Notes: generated by a model from the letters alone, not told the origin. A stretch of DNA of 64,000 nucleotides from Candidatus Obscuribacterales bacterium (GCA_019752635.1 JAIELX010000053.1:1-64000), one strand, 5' to 3'. Counted from the stretch's first letter, positions 8,165-17,619 are shown. Translations and numbers: made by a program.

Positions 8165-9967
8165 TTAATAGAGCGCACTCAGTTTACGCATAATTGATTC
8201 CTTCATCAGGTCCAACGCAGCTTGATCAATGCGCAAATGCTCGCACATGACCTCATCCGGATGATCCGCAAGTAGCATTTTCAGAATTTCCACTTCTTGC
8301 TTCGAAAATGCCAGAGACTTACTTCGTTGTATGTGCGTTTCATAGGCGATCTCTCTTGCCTCGTAGGCAACTTGCTCGTCCAACTCCTCGTCTATGACAA
8401 GTATTCCCTGCATCACGGCTCGCACCATATTGAACATTCTTTCGCCTGGCATGGACTTCACCGCATACCCGTTTTCGCCGGCTCGAAAGGACTCCAGAAC
8501 AGTGTTCTTATCACTATGGCTGGACATCAGAAGCACCTTCGTTTCCGGCAGTTGCGCCTTGATCATTCTGGTCGCATCGGCACCGTTAAAAACCGGCAAT
8601 TCAAAATCCATAATTACAAGATCAGGTTTTAATGATTCGGCTCGCTGAACTGCCAGCTCACCATTAATCGCCACCCCGACAACGGAGAAGTCAGGATTCT
8701 TTCCCAACGCCATCGCATAAGCAATCAATGAAACCTCTTCATCGTCTACGCACAAGATCTTGATTGCGCCATCCTTACCCGGGCGCGAGACCTCTTTGGT
8801 AGCGCGCCGCCGCGTCTTCTCTCCATAGACCGCTTCCAATGCAACTTTTACTTCCATCATGGATTGAAAACGATCATCAGGTGATTTGTTCAAGGCACGA
8901 AGAACGATTCCGTCCAGTGCTTCAGGAATTTTAGCTTCCGCGTTCGCCACGCGAAGAGGAACGGCTTTCTCACGCAATTGCTTGGTTATGACGTCCACAA
9001 TATCGGCGCCATCAAACGGGGGTTTGCCCAGCAAAGATTCGTACATGCTCACGCCCAGAGAATAGACATCCGTCCTGAAGTCCAGGGGCTGATTGGTGCA
9101 CTGTTCCGGACTCATGTAGATAGGACTACCACAGACCATGCCTTCGGCGGTGAGTTGCATGGATTCAAGCTGACCTTTCTCAATTATTTTTGCGATGCCG
9201 AAATCGACCAGTTTCGCAACTTCGCCACCTTCTTTCTGCATTAATAGAATGTTGCTCGGTTTGATATCACGATGGATAATGCCCTTCTTATGCGCGTGAG
9301 CAAGGGCATCGCAAATCTGAATGAACAATGCAACGACTCTGTCAGGCTTGAGCAGGCCTTCTTTCTCGATTGTTTCAAGAAGACTGGTTCCTTCAATGAA
9401 GTCCATACAAAAATACGGACGACTATCGTCAGTCAGTCCGAAATCGAAGAGCGACACTATATTGGGATGAGTGAGACTGCTCACCGCTCTAGACTCTTGC
9501 AAGAAGCGCTTTATTTTGGTGTCATCATTGGCCTGATTCGCGTGAAGCACTTTTATCGCGACAATGCGCTCAAGAATGATGTGCCTTGCCTTGTAGACCC
9601 GAGAGTTTCCGCCCTCGCCAAGCACACTCAGAATCTCATACGTTGTCCCGAGAATTTGTCCAAGTAGTTCATCGGACTTCGACCGATTGAGTTTTACAAG
9701 AGGACTTGAGTCGATGCTGCAAAAATTGGATGAATCCGAGTAAAAGGCGTGACATTTCGGACACTGCTTGGACGAGGGTCTGGTTATGTCACCGCCACGC
9801 TTAGCCGAAAGATTGAGCCTCTGTCGGATAACATTCAAAGTATCTTCGACCGGGGTCAAACCGAGACGAGTTCCGTCATTGGGACAGTGAAGCCAGTCGC
9901 GCCCCACCTCCGCATTACATTCCGGACATTTCGGACCTTCCGCCAACCGCAATTTCCTCAAAAGCAC
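8165..9967 (-). CDS. Zinc-ribbon / Ser-Thr kinase / receiver / HTH-like fusion regulator
   Basis: 600 residues, GTG start. Two cysteine-rich zinc-ribbon-like motifs (Cys14, 17, 28 and Cys69, 72, 83) precede a full Hanks-type kinase domain at about 110-380: loop GEGGNSRVY, Lys139, HRDIKPSN with Asp234 and Asn239, and DFG at 255-257, so it should be active. A CheY-like receiver follows at about 402-515, with Asp408/Asp409, phospho-acceptor Asp454 in MDFELP, Ser482 and Lys504. The last 80 residues look like a degenerate LuxR-type helix-turn-helix. No membrane segment is seen, so it should be cytoplasmic. This would couple serine/threonine phosphorylation to His-Asp signalling in one chain. The partner is unknown. 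Confidence 0.9.
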   Translation of the reverse strand: MLLRKLRLAEGPKCPECNAEVGRDWLHCPNDGTRLGLTPVEDTLNVIRQRLNLSAKRGGDITRPSSKQCPKCHAFYSDSSNFCSIDSSPLVKLNRSKSDELLGQILGTTYEILSVLGEGGNSRVYKARHIILERIVAIKVLHANQANDDTKIKRFLQESRAVSSLTHPNIVSLFDFGLTDDSRPYFCMDFIEGTSLLETIEKEGLLKPDRVVALFIQICDALAHAHKKGIIHRDIKPSNILLMQKEGGEVAKLVDFGIAKIIEKGQLESMQLTAEGMVCGSPIYMSPEQCTNQPLDFRTDVYSLGVSMYESLLGKPPFDGADIVDVITKQLREKAVPLRVANAEAKIPEALDGIVLRALNKSPDDRFQSMMEVKVALEAVYGEKTRRRATKEVSRPGKDGAIKILCVDDEEVSLIAYAMALGKNPDFSVVGVAINGELAVQRAESLKPDLVIMDFELPVFNGADATRMIKAQLPETKVLLMSSHSDKNTVLESFRAGENGYAVKSMPGERMFNMVRAVMQGILVIDEELDEQVAYEAREIAYETHIQRSKSLAFSKQEVEILKMLLADHPDEVMCEHLRIDQAALDLMKESIMRKLSALY

Positions 9968-10090
9968 CGGCCTTCTACATCCGTTTTACCACCGATTAAT
10001 AAGAAGAAACGCCGCTTGCGAGGCTCAGTGACGAGAGTAGCCCAAATCGCAATATAATCTGTCCGGAACGTGATACAGGCGAAGAAAAAA

Positions 10091-10804
10091 ATGAAACGCT
10101 ACATTGTTAAATCCATTGCCCTGATGCTGGCATTAAATTGCGGCGGGATGGCCGATGCGGCGGACCGCTCAAATCTGCGGGGCGAACGCTACGGCGAAGT
10201 GCTCCTCGGAAAGGGCGGACTAATCACACCAAAGGAATTCGACGTTTACAACACCATAGGGCTCAACGACTGCCCCGAAGAACTCTGGTCCAAACTGGAC
10301 GCAGACAAAATCAAGACTGACACCGGTTCGAAAATCGTAAAGCTCAATGGTCCGCGCTATTGGACTATTGACGGCATAACAGGCTCGTCGCTGGTAAACC
10401 CGGAACCTCGTGACTTCGGCGGCATTGCTATGCGACTAGCCGGAGTGTTGGAGCTGTCTTTAACGGACAAGCTCAATGCGGGGGTACCATATGCGGTGCA
10501 CAAAGTTGCCCGAACAACTACGTGGGTCTTTGACGCCGGCAAGCCGGTTTATCAGCTGATTGATCCATCAGGAAACGTCTATTTCATGCAGTCGTATAGC
10601 GTACAAAAGAAGAAGGACCAGACCGTGGATAGCCTGGCAAAGCTGGGAGCCAACTTGAAATTGCCCCAAGGCTGGAAATTCCGAACAGTAACGCTAAGGA
10701 AGCCTTACGATCTCAAAGCGCTGGACGGAATGGCATACGTTATCCAGGACGATTTCGAGAATACCTACCAAAGATCCGCCGCCACACCCGGTGACGATCT
10801 TTAG
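10091..10804 (+). CDS. Exported protein of unknown function
   Basis: Starts MKRYIVKSIALMLALN with a signal peptide ending near MADAADR. The ATG at 10091 is preferred to an in-frame GTG at 10070 because it gives a clean signal sequence. The mature part of about 215 residues is compact and polar, with no repeats, and contains motifs such as VYNTIGLNDCPEELW, RYWTIDGI and TTTWVFDAGKPVYQL. This looks like a conserved single-domain periplasmic protein. I do not recognise a characterised function. It is divergent from the kinase-receiver gene and convergent with the next minus-strand gene. Confidence 0.75.
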   Translation: MKRYIVKSIALMLALNCGGMADAADRSNLRGERYGEVLLGKGGLITPKEFDVYNTIGLNDCPEELWSKLDADKIKTDTGSKIVKLNGPRYWTIDGITGSSLVNPEPRDFGGIAMRLAGVLELSLTDKLNAGVPYAVHKVARTTTWVFDAGKPVYQLIDPSGNVYFMQSYSVQKKKDQTVDSLAKLGANLKLPQGWKFRTVTLRKPYDLKALDGMAYVIQDDFENTYQRSAATPGDDL

Positions 10805-10866
10805 GACCTCAGTTGGCGCCGAGCGCGTCGACGGCAACGGGCGAAGCCTTCCGGGCGGCAAAAGCA

Positions 10867-12348
10867 TTAATACGGGCGAAGCAAGTTTCTATCGGCAGGC
10901 TTATAGTTGTAGGCGTTGTAAGCGCGACCGGCAACAATGGCAGCTCCGGCAGCAGCAGCCTTGACTCTCCCGTCGACCGGCAAAGACACTGCAAGACCAA
11001 GCCCGATGCCATCTATCGCATTAGGAGCCCAAATCGAACTGCTCGACAGACTGCTCGGCGCAAGCTGATTGGGTCCGATGTCGAAAGCATTCAATACTCT
11101 CGGTACAGCCATCGTTGCGACAGCGAGCGGCAGCTTATACTTTGCCGGCAAGTTTGAGACCATCAACAACCCGGCACCAGCATCCAAGCCCATCCCAATA
11201 GGACTGTTCAAAGTCGAACGCTCTTCACCGGTCAATCCATCGATCACGCAGCCGACTCCAACTCCGGCGGACATTGCAAGGACCCCTTTGCCGAAACCAC
11301 GCCCGAAGGCATTGACGGCATATTTTTCAGCTGCAAGTTCGGCATGCATCTGTCGATTCAGATCACCGCTCAGGTTTCTCAACTGACTTGATTCTCTTTC
11401 CATATGCGCCGCGGCGGAACGAAACTGCCCCTCCGCTTGCTGAAGCTCCGTCAGTACGGCACGCGCCGGATCTCCGGCAGGAAATACAGGTTCGAGGAAA
11501 CCGTTCCGCGCCCGGGATTGCAAGACCATGGATGCGCGGTCAGGTATCCTGGACGCCAAGTCAAGATGTCCGAGCTTCTCGGTGACATCTCCGACGCGAA
11601 CATTCTCCGCGTTAATGGCTTGCAGTCTGGAGTTCCATTCTGGAAGCAACTCGCTCACAGCTTGACGGGGACTGATCGTTTCGCCCGGTAGCATGCGAGA
11701 AGCTCTGTCCAACAGCCCCGTGCGCAGCGTTGAGTTGCCCTGAGGAAGCGATTCTGTAGCCATTTTTCGCAATTGGTCCGCGTTAACTCCGGTTGTCCCG
11801 TCAAAGCTCGGTAAGGCGTAACGTTCGCTATGCATTACATCCATGGCTTCATGTCGGGCAAATGAGCCGTCCTGCAATCGCTGCAGCTCTGAAGAAAGCT
11901 TCGAAACCTCAGCCTGAAGGGCCTGTTTAGCGAGCCCAAATCGGTTGTTTGCTTCCAATGCGGTCCCGGTAGCAGACCGGACCCGATCGGTCGCGGTGAT
12001 GATGTCGGTTACGGCCGCTTGAGTGCTCTCTTTCACTCCACCGAGCGTCAGTCCAAATTCGCTGGACGGCACCGATGAACGATAGCCGGTCAGTTTGTCT
12101 ACAGCGTTGATGCTTACATTTCCGGTCATCAGTTCGCCTGTGGCATCGGCAAGCGTCTGCGCCGCCCCCTTGTTCAGCCGGCTGAACGTGAGTTCGGTTA
12201 AGCCGGCGACCGTTCCCGCCAATAAGGTGAAGCGGGCAACAGGTGTTGCTTTGGGCTCCTGATTCTCTTGCGAAACTGATAGTAAATCCAATCCAGACTG
12301 TTTGGCATTGGTGGCGGCGTCAACTTGATCCAACCGAAACTCTGACAT
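10867..12348 (-). CDS. Large protein of unknown function, helical with glycine/alanine-rich C-terminus
   Basis: 493 residues, with RBS GGGAGGGAAG before the ATG. The N-terminal 60% is charged and probably helical (coiled-coil-like near residues 130-165 and 290-340). The C-terminal 150 residues hold several weakly hydrophobic Gly/Ala segments (FGKGVLAMSAGVGVGC, IGLGLAVSLPV, AAAAGAAIVAGRAYNAYN) that could insert in membranes or form a glycine-zipper domain. There is no signal peptide. No known family is recognised. The last residues lie close to the convergent exported protein gene. An accessory or lineage-specific role is likely. Confidence 0.72.
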   Translation of the reverse strand: MSEFRLDQVDAATNAKQSGLDLLSVSQENQEPKATPVARFTLLAGTVAGLTELTFSRLNKGAAQTLADATGELMTGNVSINAVDKLTGYRSSVPSSEFGLTLGGVKESTQAAVTDIITATDRVRSATGTALEANNRFGLAKQALQAEVSKLSSELQRLQDGSFARHEAMDVMHSERYALPSFDGTTGVNADQLRKMATESLPQGNSTLRTGLLDRASRMLPGETISPRQAVSELLPEWNSRLQAINAENVRVGDVTEKLGHLDLASRIPDRASMVLQSRARNGFLEPVFPAGDPARAVLTELQQAEGQFRSAAAHMERESSQLRNLSGDLNRQMHAELAAEKYAVNAFGRGFGKGVLAMSAGVGVGCVIDGLTGEERSTLNSPIGMGLDAGAGLLMVSNLPAKYKLPLAVATMAVPRVLNAFDIGPNQLAPSSLSSSSIWAPNAIDGIGLGLAVSLPVDGRVKAAAAGAAIVAGRAYNAYNYKPADRNLLRPY

Positions 12349-12599
12349 ACGACTTCCCTCCCATCGGGCTGGACAATTGCAGAATCCAGCCCCACCTCTT
12401 GATAATGAGCATAAGGGCAGCCGACAGTAATTTCAGTGGGGAAAATACGCCCCAACGTTAACTATAAGTGTGCAAATAGTGAGCGTGCGGAAGCTCACAA
12501 GTGTGAACCGACCACAGAGCGTCCCGACGCTTCCAAGTGCGAACCGGTGCCGGAGCATGCTACTATCCAACTGCGCACGGCACGCAAGAAGGGGGCAAG

Positions 12600-13379
12600 A
12601 TGCACCTGACGTCCAAATCATTGGCACCAGCATTGAAAGCTCTGGTAGAAGGGCTGATCGACTATGCGGGTATGTTCCCCCCCGCAAAGCTGCCCGTGGA
12701 AGACACAATCGCGAAGTACACCCAATACAAGAGCAGTGAGCAGGCATGGATGCTGCACTGGTTCGTAGTGAGCACGGCTGAGCTTCCCGCAATGCCACGA
12801 TCACTCGACGGATGCCTGACCGTACTGGGCACAGTTGACGACAACCGTGCCGCAGCACTGGAGACCAGCACCATCGTCGAAGCGACGCGCCCGGTCTACT
12901 GCGAAGTGTCCCCCGGGAACTTAGACGCACTTGATGCGGTGAAGGCAGCCGGCTGCTTCGCCAAAATTCGCACCGGCGGCGTGAAGCCGGAAGCAATTCC
13001 TTCCCCGGCTGACGTGGCAGCATTTATCACCGCATGCGCCGAGCGCCGATTGCCGTTCAAAGCGACCGCCGGTTTACATCACCCAATAAGAGCGGAATAT
13101 GCGCTCACATATGAGCCCGACGCACCGCGAGCAGTCATGCACGGATTCCTGAATGTGCTTATGGCAGCCGCGTTTGCATGGAACGGCCGGGCTGAGATAG
13201 TAGAGATAGTTTCGGAAACGGATCCGGAGGCCTTCAAATTTGACGAACGAGCACATTGGCGAAATTTCTCGCTCAGCGCAGAAGAAGTTCGCAAATCGCG
13301 GTCGGAGTTTCTTCACTCAATAGGATCTTGTTCTTTCGAAGAACCCGTACAGGAGCTGCAGAAGCTCGGATTGATGTGA
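12600..13379 (+). CDS. Conserved protein of unknown function upstream of HAD phosphatase
   Basis: 259 residues from the ATG at 12600, preceded by AAGGGGG. A longer open frame begins at 12537, but its extra 21 residues look non-coding. Conserved-looking motifs are LIDYAGMFPPAKLP near the start, FAKIRTGGV in the middle and FKATAGLHHPIR near residue 150. The pattern of short conserved loops after hydrophobic strands suggests a barrel-like enzyme. No signal peptide or membrane segment is seen. It ends seven bases before the HAD gene, so the two are almost certainly cotranscribed. The function is unknown. Confidence 0.75.
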   Translation: MHLTSKSLAPALKALVEGLIDYAGMFPPAKLPVEDTIAKYTQYKSSEQAWMLHWFVVSTAELPAMPRSLDGCLTVLGTVDDNRAAALETSTIVEATRPVYCEVSPGNLDALDAVKAAGCFAKIRTGGVKPEAIPSPADVAAFITACAERRLPFKATAGLHHPIRAEYALTYEPDAPRAVMHGFLNVLMAAAFAWNGRAEIVEIVSETDPEAFKFDERAHWRNFSLSAEEVRKSRSEFLHSIGSCSFEEPVQELQKLGLM

Positions 13380-13386
13380 GAAAAAT

Positions 13387-14082
13387 ATGGTAGACATTGA
13401 CGTTGTTGGATTCGATGCGGACGATACGCTTTGGCATAACGAAAATCTTTTCTCGTTGACACAAGAAAGTTTCAGACAACTACTTGCAGAATACGGGCCG
13501 ACCGAAGACATAGCAACTCGCCTTACGCAAACCGAATTGAACAACCTGAAACACTTCGGTTACGGAGTGAAGGGCTTCACGTTGTCGATGATCGAAACGG
13601 CACTGGAATTGACAGACAACCGCATAGACGCGAAACAAATCAAACGCATGATCGAGCTAGGCAAAGAGATGCTCTCCGCGCCGGTAGAACTGCTCGATCA
13701 TGTTGAAAAAACGATCACTACGCTTGCGCTGAAGCATCGCCTGATGCTCGTAACCAAGGGCGATTTGTTCGATCAAGAATCCAAGTTAGCACGCTCTGGA
13801 CTTGGTCCATTTTTCAGCGGCGTCGAAATTGTAAGCGAGAAGAATCCTGCAACTTATACTGCAATTCTAAAACGCAACGGCATAGCCCCCGAGAGATTCT
13901 TCATGGTGGGCAACTCCATGAAATCCGATGTAATCCCGGTTCTGGACATCGGAGGCTGGGCAGCCCACGTGCCTTACAGAATCACATGGGTGCATGAACA
14001 AGTAAGCGACTACGAAAACGAGACCCACCGATTCTTCAAGCTGCAGAACATCGGCGAATGTATCGACCTGCTCGGATCATAG
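13387..14082 (+). CDS. HAD-superfamily hydrolase (phosphatase-like)
   Basis: 231 residues. HAD motif I is GFDADDTLW (nucleophile Asp10, acid/base Asp12), motif II is the Thr of LVTKGD, motif III is the Lys of SEKNPATY, and motif IV is GNSMKSDV. All four are present, so it should be an active phosphohydrolase with a helical C1-type cap (about residues 20-100). The substrate is a small phosphorylated metabolite that cannot be specified. It follows the unknown 259-residue gene by seven bases. Confidence 0.88.
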   Translation: MVDIDVVGFDADDTLWHNENLFSLTQESFRQLLAEYGPTEDIATRLTQTELNNLKHFGYGVKGFTLSMIETALELTDNRIDAKQIKRMIELGKEMLSAPVELLDHVEKTITTLALKHRLMLVTKGDLFDQESKLARSGLGPFFSGVEIVSEKNPATYTAILKRNGIAPERFFMVGNSMKSDVIPVLDIGGWAAHVPYRITWVHEQVSDYENETHRFFKLQNIGECIDLLGS

Positions 14083-14136
14083 TGCTGAGTCTAGTCTCAC
14101 TGTCAGCGCGACTAAGTTAGCTGTTGGTAATTATTG

Positions 14137-15072
14137 CTATTTGTGCAGAATCAGCGCTACGACGATGACAATCGCTACTGCGCCCACGACCAGGGCGGGC
14201 ACCAGAATTTTCGGCAGCGACGAACGCTGGCGACGAACGAGCGTTTCACCAGTGAGCGCCGCTTTCAATTCCGCCATCGATTGAAACCGTTTTGCGGGAT
14301 CGCGTTCAAGACATCGAAAAACGATGGACTCGATCTCGGGAGCAATCTTCATTAACGGGTTGGCTTTGCTGATCTTCTGCGGCTTCTCCGCATGCTTCAT
14401 CACCAGTTCAGCCAGGCTGCTCGCTTGAAACGGATTCTTTCCCGTCAGTGAGCGATACATCAAGCAGCCCAGTGCAAAAATGTCCGCGCGCGCATCCAAA
14501 TCCGTCCCGCGAGTCTGCTCCGGACTCAGGTAAAGCAGAGTCCCAACGGTAACTCCGGCTTCCGTCAAAGGATTCTCCGAATCCGCTTGCAACGGTCTAA
14601 CATATCCAAAATCAAGCAGTTTCACTTTGGGTTTACGAATATCATCGGACAGAATGACCGCCGATGCTTTCACATTCCTATGCACCACTTCCGCCTTGTG
14701 AGCATATGCCAAAGCGTCACACAACTGAAGAACCACGGGCATAGTCCATTCCGGCGGCTGAGGTCCGGCCTCTTTGAGATATGACTCCATATCCTGACCC
14801 TTCACATGCTCCATCACCACAAACGGCAAAGTATTGTCATGTAAACCGCAGTCGAGCAGCGTGCAAATCCCGGGGTGTTCGAGCTCCCGCACGATTTGAA
14901 TCTCCCGTTGAAACCGCTTATAAGCCGTCTCGTCAAACAGCTCCAAAACCTTGACAGTGCAGAGCCCACCAGTCATTTGATCTCTGGCGGTGTAGAAAAC
15001 AGAGCGTCCACTGCGCGAAAGGACGCTTAAGACCTCATATCGATTCGCTAGCGCAAGGCCAGGCGGTAGCAT
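14137..15072 (-). CDS. Predicted membrane-anchored Ser/Thr pseudokinase
   Basis: 311 residues from ATG 15072, chosen because GGAG lies six bases upstream and because other kinases in the window begin the same way. Kinase fold at residues 11-275. The ATP-anchoring Lys41 and helix-C Glu57 are kept and DFG (154-156) is intact. The catalytic loop reads HRNVKASA: the catalytic Asp is Asn133 and the Mg-binding Asn is Ala138. The glycine loop is also weak (SRSGRSVF). A hydrophobic tail helix (about 285-309) anchors it in the membrane. It probably binds rather than phosphorylates partners. It is convergent with the HAD gene. Confidence 0.88.
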   Translation of the reverse strand: MLPPGLALANRYEVLSVLSRSGRSVFYTARDQMTGGLCTVKVLELFDETAYKRFQREIQIVRELEHPGICTLLDCGLHDNTLPFVVMEHVKGQDMESYLKEAGPQPPEWTMPVVLQLCDALAYAHKAEVVHRNVKASAVILSDDIRKPKVKLLDFGYVRPLQADSENPLTEAGVTVGTLLYLSPEQTRGTDLDARADIFALGCLMYRSLTGKNPFQASSLAELVMKHAEKPQKISKANPLMKIAPEIESIVFRCLERDPAKRFQSMAELKAALTGETLVRRQRSSLPKILVPALVVGAVAIVIVVALILHK

Positions 15073-15231
15073 TTTGCGCTCCAATTCACCCTTGATTAGA
15101 ATACCGCGGATTTCGCGCAACCCCAAATCGCAGCTACTTTTCAATGGTCAACGCATTTAGAAAAGTTGGCTTTCGGGTACAAGAAAGTTATCGACCACAA
15201 CAACGTTCGAGGCTGGATAGCGCGGGGGACC

Positions 15232-16470
15232 ATGGGCTTGTTCGGACAAAATCAACACCTGCTTAGACTATTGACTGCCGTAACATTGATGTTCGGACTT
15301 ACAGCCGGATCGGCCGACGCGAGCCACCCGGATTCCAAGAACCACTCCCGCGCTGCGACCAGCTCCACCGTGGTGCGAACATCCTCAAAGCGGGGGCGAA
15401 CAAAAAAACAGAAATCCCGAAAAGTAGCCTATAAACGCCTTCAACAACAAATCGGCGCCCTTGTCATGACCGAAAGCGGCGAAGTTGTTATGGACAGCCT
15501 TTCCGACGCCGAGTTCAACCCGGCTTCGGTCGCAAAAATCGTCACCGCCTACGGTGCCATGAAAGTTTTTGGTTTACAACATCAGTTTTCTACAACTATT
15601 TCATACCAGGGTCAGTTGAACGAGACATCGGGAGTCTTCACCGGCGACATATACATTAACGGCAATGATCCTGATTTTGACAGGGCCGACGCTGCTGCCC
15701 TGTATCAGGAACTGGAGTATGCGGGCGTAAAACAAGTGAATGGCCGACTTATTGTTTCACCGGGATTTTCATATTGCTCCGTCTCCGATCCGCTCTGGTC
15801 CGGACGCAGCTTGAGCCGCTCGCGCGGCGGGTCAAAGAAGAGCAAGATTGCCTTTCGCAAGGGTGTAGCCGTCGGCACGGCCCCGGAAACTGCCTTTGTT
15901 TTAGCCAATCTAAAGTCCGAACCGTTGCGCGACACGCTGAAAGAGATGCTGAGTTATTCGCAAAACAATGTTGCGGAACAGATTGGAAGAGTTGCAGGCG
16001 GACTGCGAACTGTTGAAGATATTGTCGCTCGGGAGTCCGGTCTCGGTGCCAATGCTTTGAAATTGGTAACAGCAAGCGGGCTGGGTAAGAACCGAGTCAA
16101 GCCCAAAGATATGATGGCGGTGCTGAAGGCGCTCAGGGCAGACCTTCGAACCCAAAATTTGGACTTTCAAGATATTCTACCTGTGGCCGGAATAGACGAA
16201 GGCACTCTCGATGAGCGCTTCACCGGAGCGCAAGAGCGCGGAAGCGTCGTCGGTAAGACAGGCTCGCTGCCAGGGACGGACGGCGGCACCAGCGCCCTGG
16301 TCGGAATGTTCCGCTCGCAAAAGGAGGACTTCTATTTCGTCATCTTCTGCTGGCGCGGTAACGTACCAGGATTTCGCAATCAGCAGGACAACCTGATTCG
16401 CCAAATACAGGCAACCAGAGGCGGGCCCAGACCATACGACTACAGACTCGCGAAGGAAGAAGGCGCTTAG
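15232..16470 (+). CDS. dacB: D-Ala-D-Ala carboxypeptidase/endopeptidase, PBP4 (S13) type
   Basis: 412 residues from ATG 15232, supported by GGGGGA upstream and a clean signal peptide (about residues 1-30, ending ADA). An alternative TTG at 15166 would add 22 residues. Penicillin-binding motifs are all present: SVAK (Ser99/Lys102), SQN (Ser243-Asn245) and KTGS (Lys342). A basic Lys/Arg-rich linker of about 25 residues follows the signal peptide. The enzyme trims or cleaves peptidoglycan peptides in the periplasm. The insert between the first two motifs is shorter than in E. coli PBP4 (477 residues). It points away from the pseudokinase gene. Confidence 0.9.
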   Translation: MGLFGQNQHLLRLLTAVTLMFGLTAGSADASHPDSKNHSRAATSSTVVRTSSKRGRTKKQKSRKVAYKRLQQQIGALVMTESGEVVMDSLSDAEFNPASVAKIVTAYGAMKVFGLQHQFSTTISYQGQLNETSGVFTGDIYINGNDPDFDRADAAALYQELEYAGVKQVNGRLIVSPGFSYCSVSDPLWSGRSLSRSRGGSKKSKIAFRKGVAVGTAPETAFVLANLKSEPLRDTLKEMLSYSQNNVAEQIGRVAGGLRTVEDIVARESGLGANALKLVTASGLGKNRVKPKDMMAVLKALRADLRTQNLDFQDILPVAGIDEGTLDERFTGAQERGSVVGKTGSLPGTDGGTSALVGMFRSQKEDFYFVIFCWRGNVPGFRNQQDNLIRQIQATRGGPRPYDYRLAKEEGA

Positions 16471-16488
16471 GGTGAACCCCAGGCGCCT
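16461..16488 (+). terminator. Hairpin overlapping the dacB stop
   Basis: A 12-bp imperfect stem AGGCGCTTAGGG / CCCCAGGCGCCT with loop TGAA spans the TAG stop of dacB. No T-run follows, so termination would be Rho-assisted or partial. It separates dacB from the histidine kinase operon. Confidence 0.45.
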
Positions 16489-16602
16489 CCTGACGTTGTG
16501 CCGAGTCAGCGCCGCCGCATCGAGTGTCAGAATACGATTAATATTTCCATCGCTATGTTGGAAACGCCCGGGTTATGGTAGAGATTTACCGCGTTGCCAG
16601 AC

Positions 16603-17619
16603 ATGAATCGAAGCGGCATTCTCAGTTTCCTTCGTCGACTATCCAAGCCGAATCCACCGGTTCGGCTTTGCATACTTTGGTCGTCTATCGCCGTTGTTAT
16701 CCTTTGCACTTATCCGCTGATTCTGCGCTCCGCCGGCAGCAATGAACCGTGGGTCAATCTGATAATTGCCGGCGTTGCATCGAATACAGCCATAACTGCT
16801 GCAATCATCGCGCACCAGTACAGGCTTGAACCACAGTGCCGAGCCCTAGTCGCCAATGCCCGTTCAATGACCGTGCAGCGGACCAGGGAACCGCATTTCA
16901 TCACGCCCTGGTTCAAGAAAGTGGATGCCATGGTTTGCGAACTTAAGGAAAAGTGGTCGAAGGACGCGCGCAGTCTCCAGTTCGATGTCGAATTCAAAGC
17001 AACAGAGAGCGAGGCGAAAAGGGTCGCGAAGGAATTGCATGACGAAATTCTGCCTTCACTATCGCGCCTTGCGCGAGCTGTTGCCGGCGCTCAAGGCCAT
17101 AGCTCCGGCGAGCTAATTGCAGAAGTGCAGGAGACCATTGCAGCCTTCAGAGATCTTCTCGGCGAGCTGCATCCGGTAGATTTGGAGGAACTAGGACTTG
17201 TTGCATCCATCAACAACCTATGCACAAGGTACGCCCGATTTACCGGTAGACTGATCTGCTTCAGCGAACAGGTCGAAGAATGCCCGCTTGGCGAGTTCCA
17301 ACAATTGTGCGTTTACAGAGCACTTCAAGCCGCGTTGAGAATGTTCGCCGCTTCGGACAACGATATTCTAGTGGTCAGCTGTCACCGCATAGGCAAGAAC
17401 AACGTGTTCATAATGCGGTGCGTCGATAGGCGCGTATCTTCAGATGGATGGCTGTCTCCGGAGAAACGCGAATTTGGATCATTTGAATCATGGTGCACCA
17501 TGGCCGGGGCGCATACTGAAATCGGCACCATCAACTATGCCGGTTTTCCGTGCGACCTCATAATGACTATCCCCATGCTTGAAACTGAGTCTTCGGGGGA
17601 GCGAGAGACTAATGCGTAA
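16603..17619 (+). CDS. Histidine kinase A: phospho-His retained, ATPase domain degenerate
   Basis: 338 residues from ATG 16603 (a TTG lies nine bases upstream). Two membrane helices lie near residues 22-43 and 52-70. The NarL-partner type dimerisation domain has AKELHDEILPSL with phospho-acceptor His146 and the second helix GELHPVDLEELGLVASINNL. The following region has the position of an HATPase domain but lacks the N-box (CVYRALQAALRMFAAS has no Asn or Lys-His), the DNGRG motif and a proper second glycine box. It should therefore be unable to bind ATP itself. It overlaps the next gene by eight bases. The next gene has the reciprocal defect. Confidence 0.85.
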   Translation: MNRSGILSFLRRLSKPNPPVRLCILWSSIAVVILCTYPLILRSAGSNEPWVNLIIAGVASNTAITAAIIAHQYRLEPQCRALVANARSMTVQRTREPHFITPWFKKVDAMVCELKEKWSKDARSLQFDVEFKATESEAKRVAKELHDEILPSLSRLARAVAGAQGHSSGELIAEVQETIAAFRDLLGELHPVDLEELGLVASINNLCTRYARFTGRLICFSEQVEECPLGEFQQLCVYRALQAALRMFAASDNDILVVSCHRIGKNNVFIMRCVDRRVSSDGWLSPEKREFGSFESWCTMAGAHTEIGTINYAGFPCDLIMTIPMLETESSGERETNA

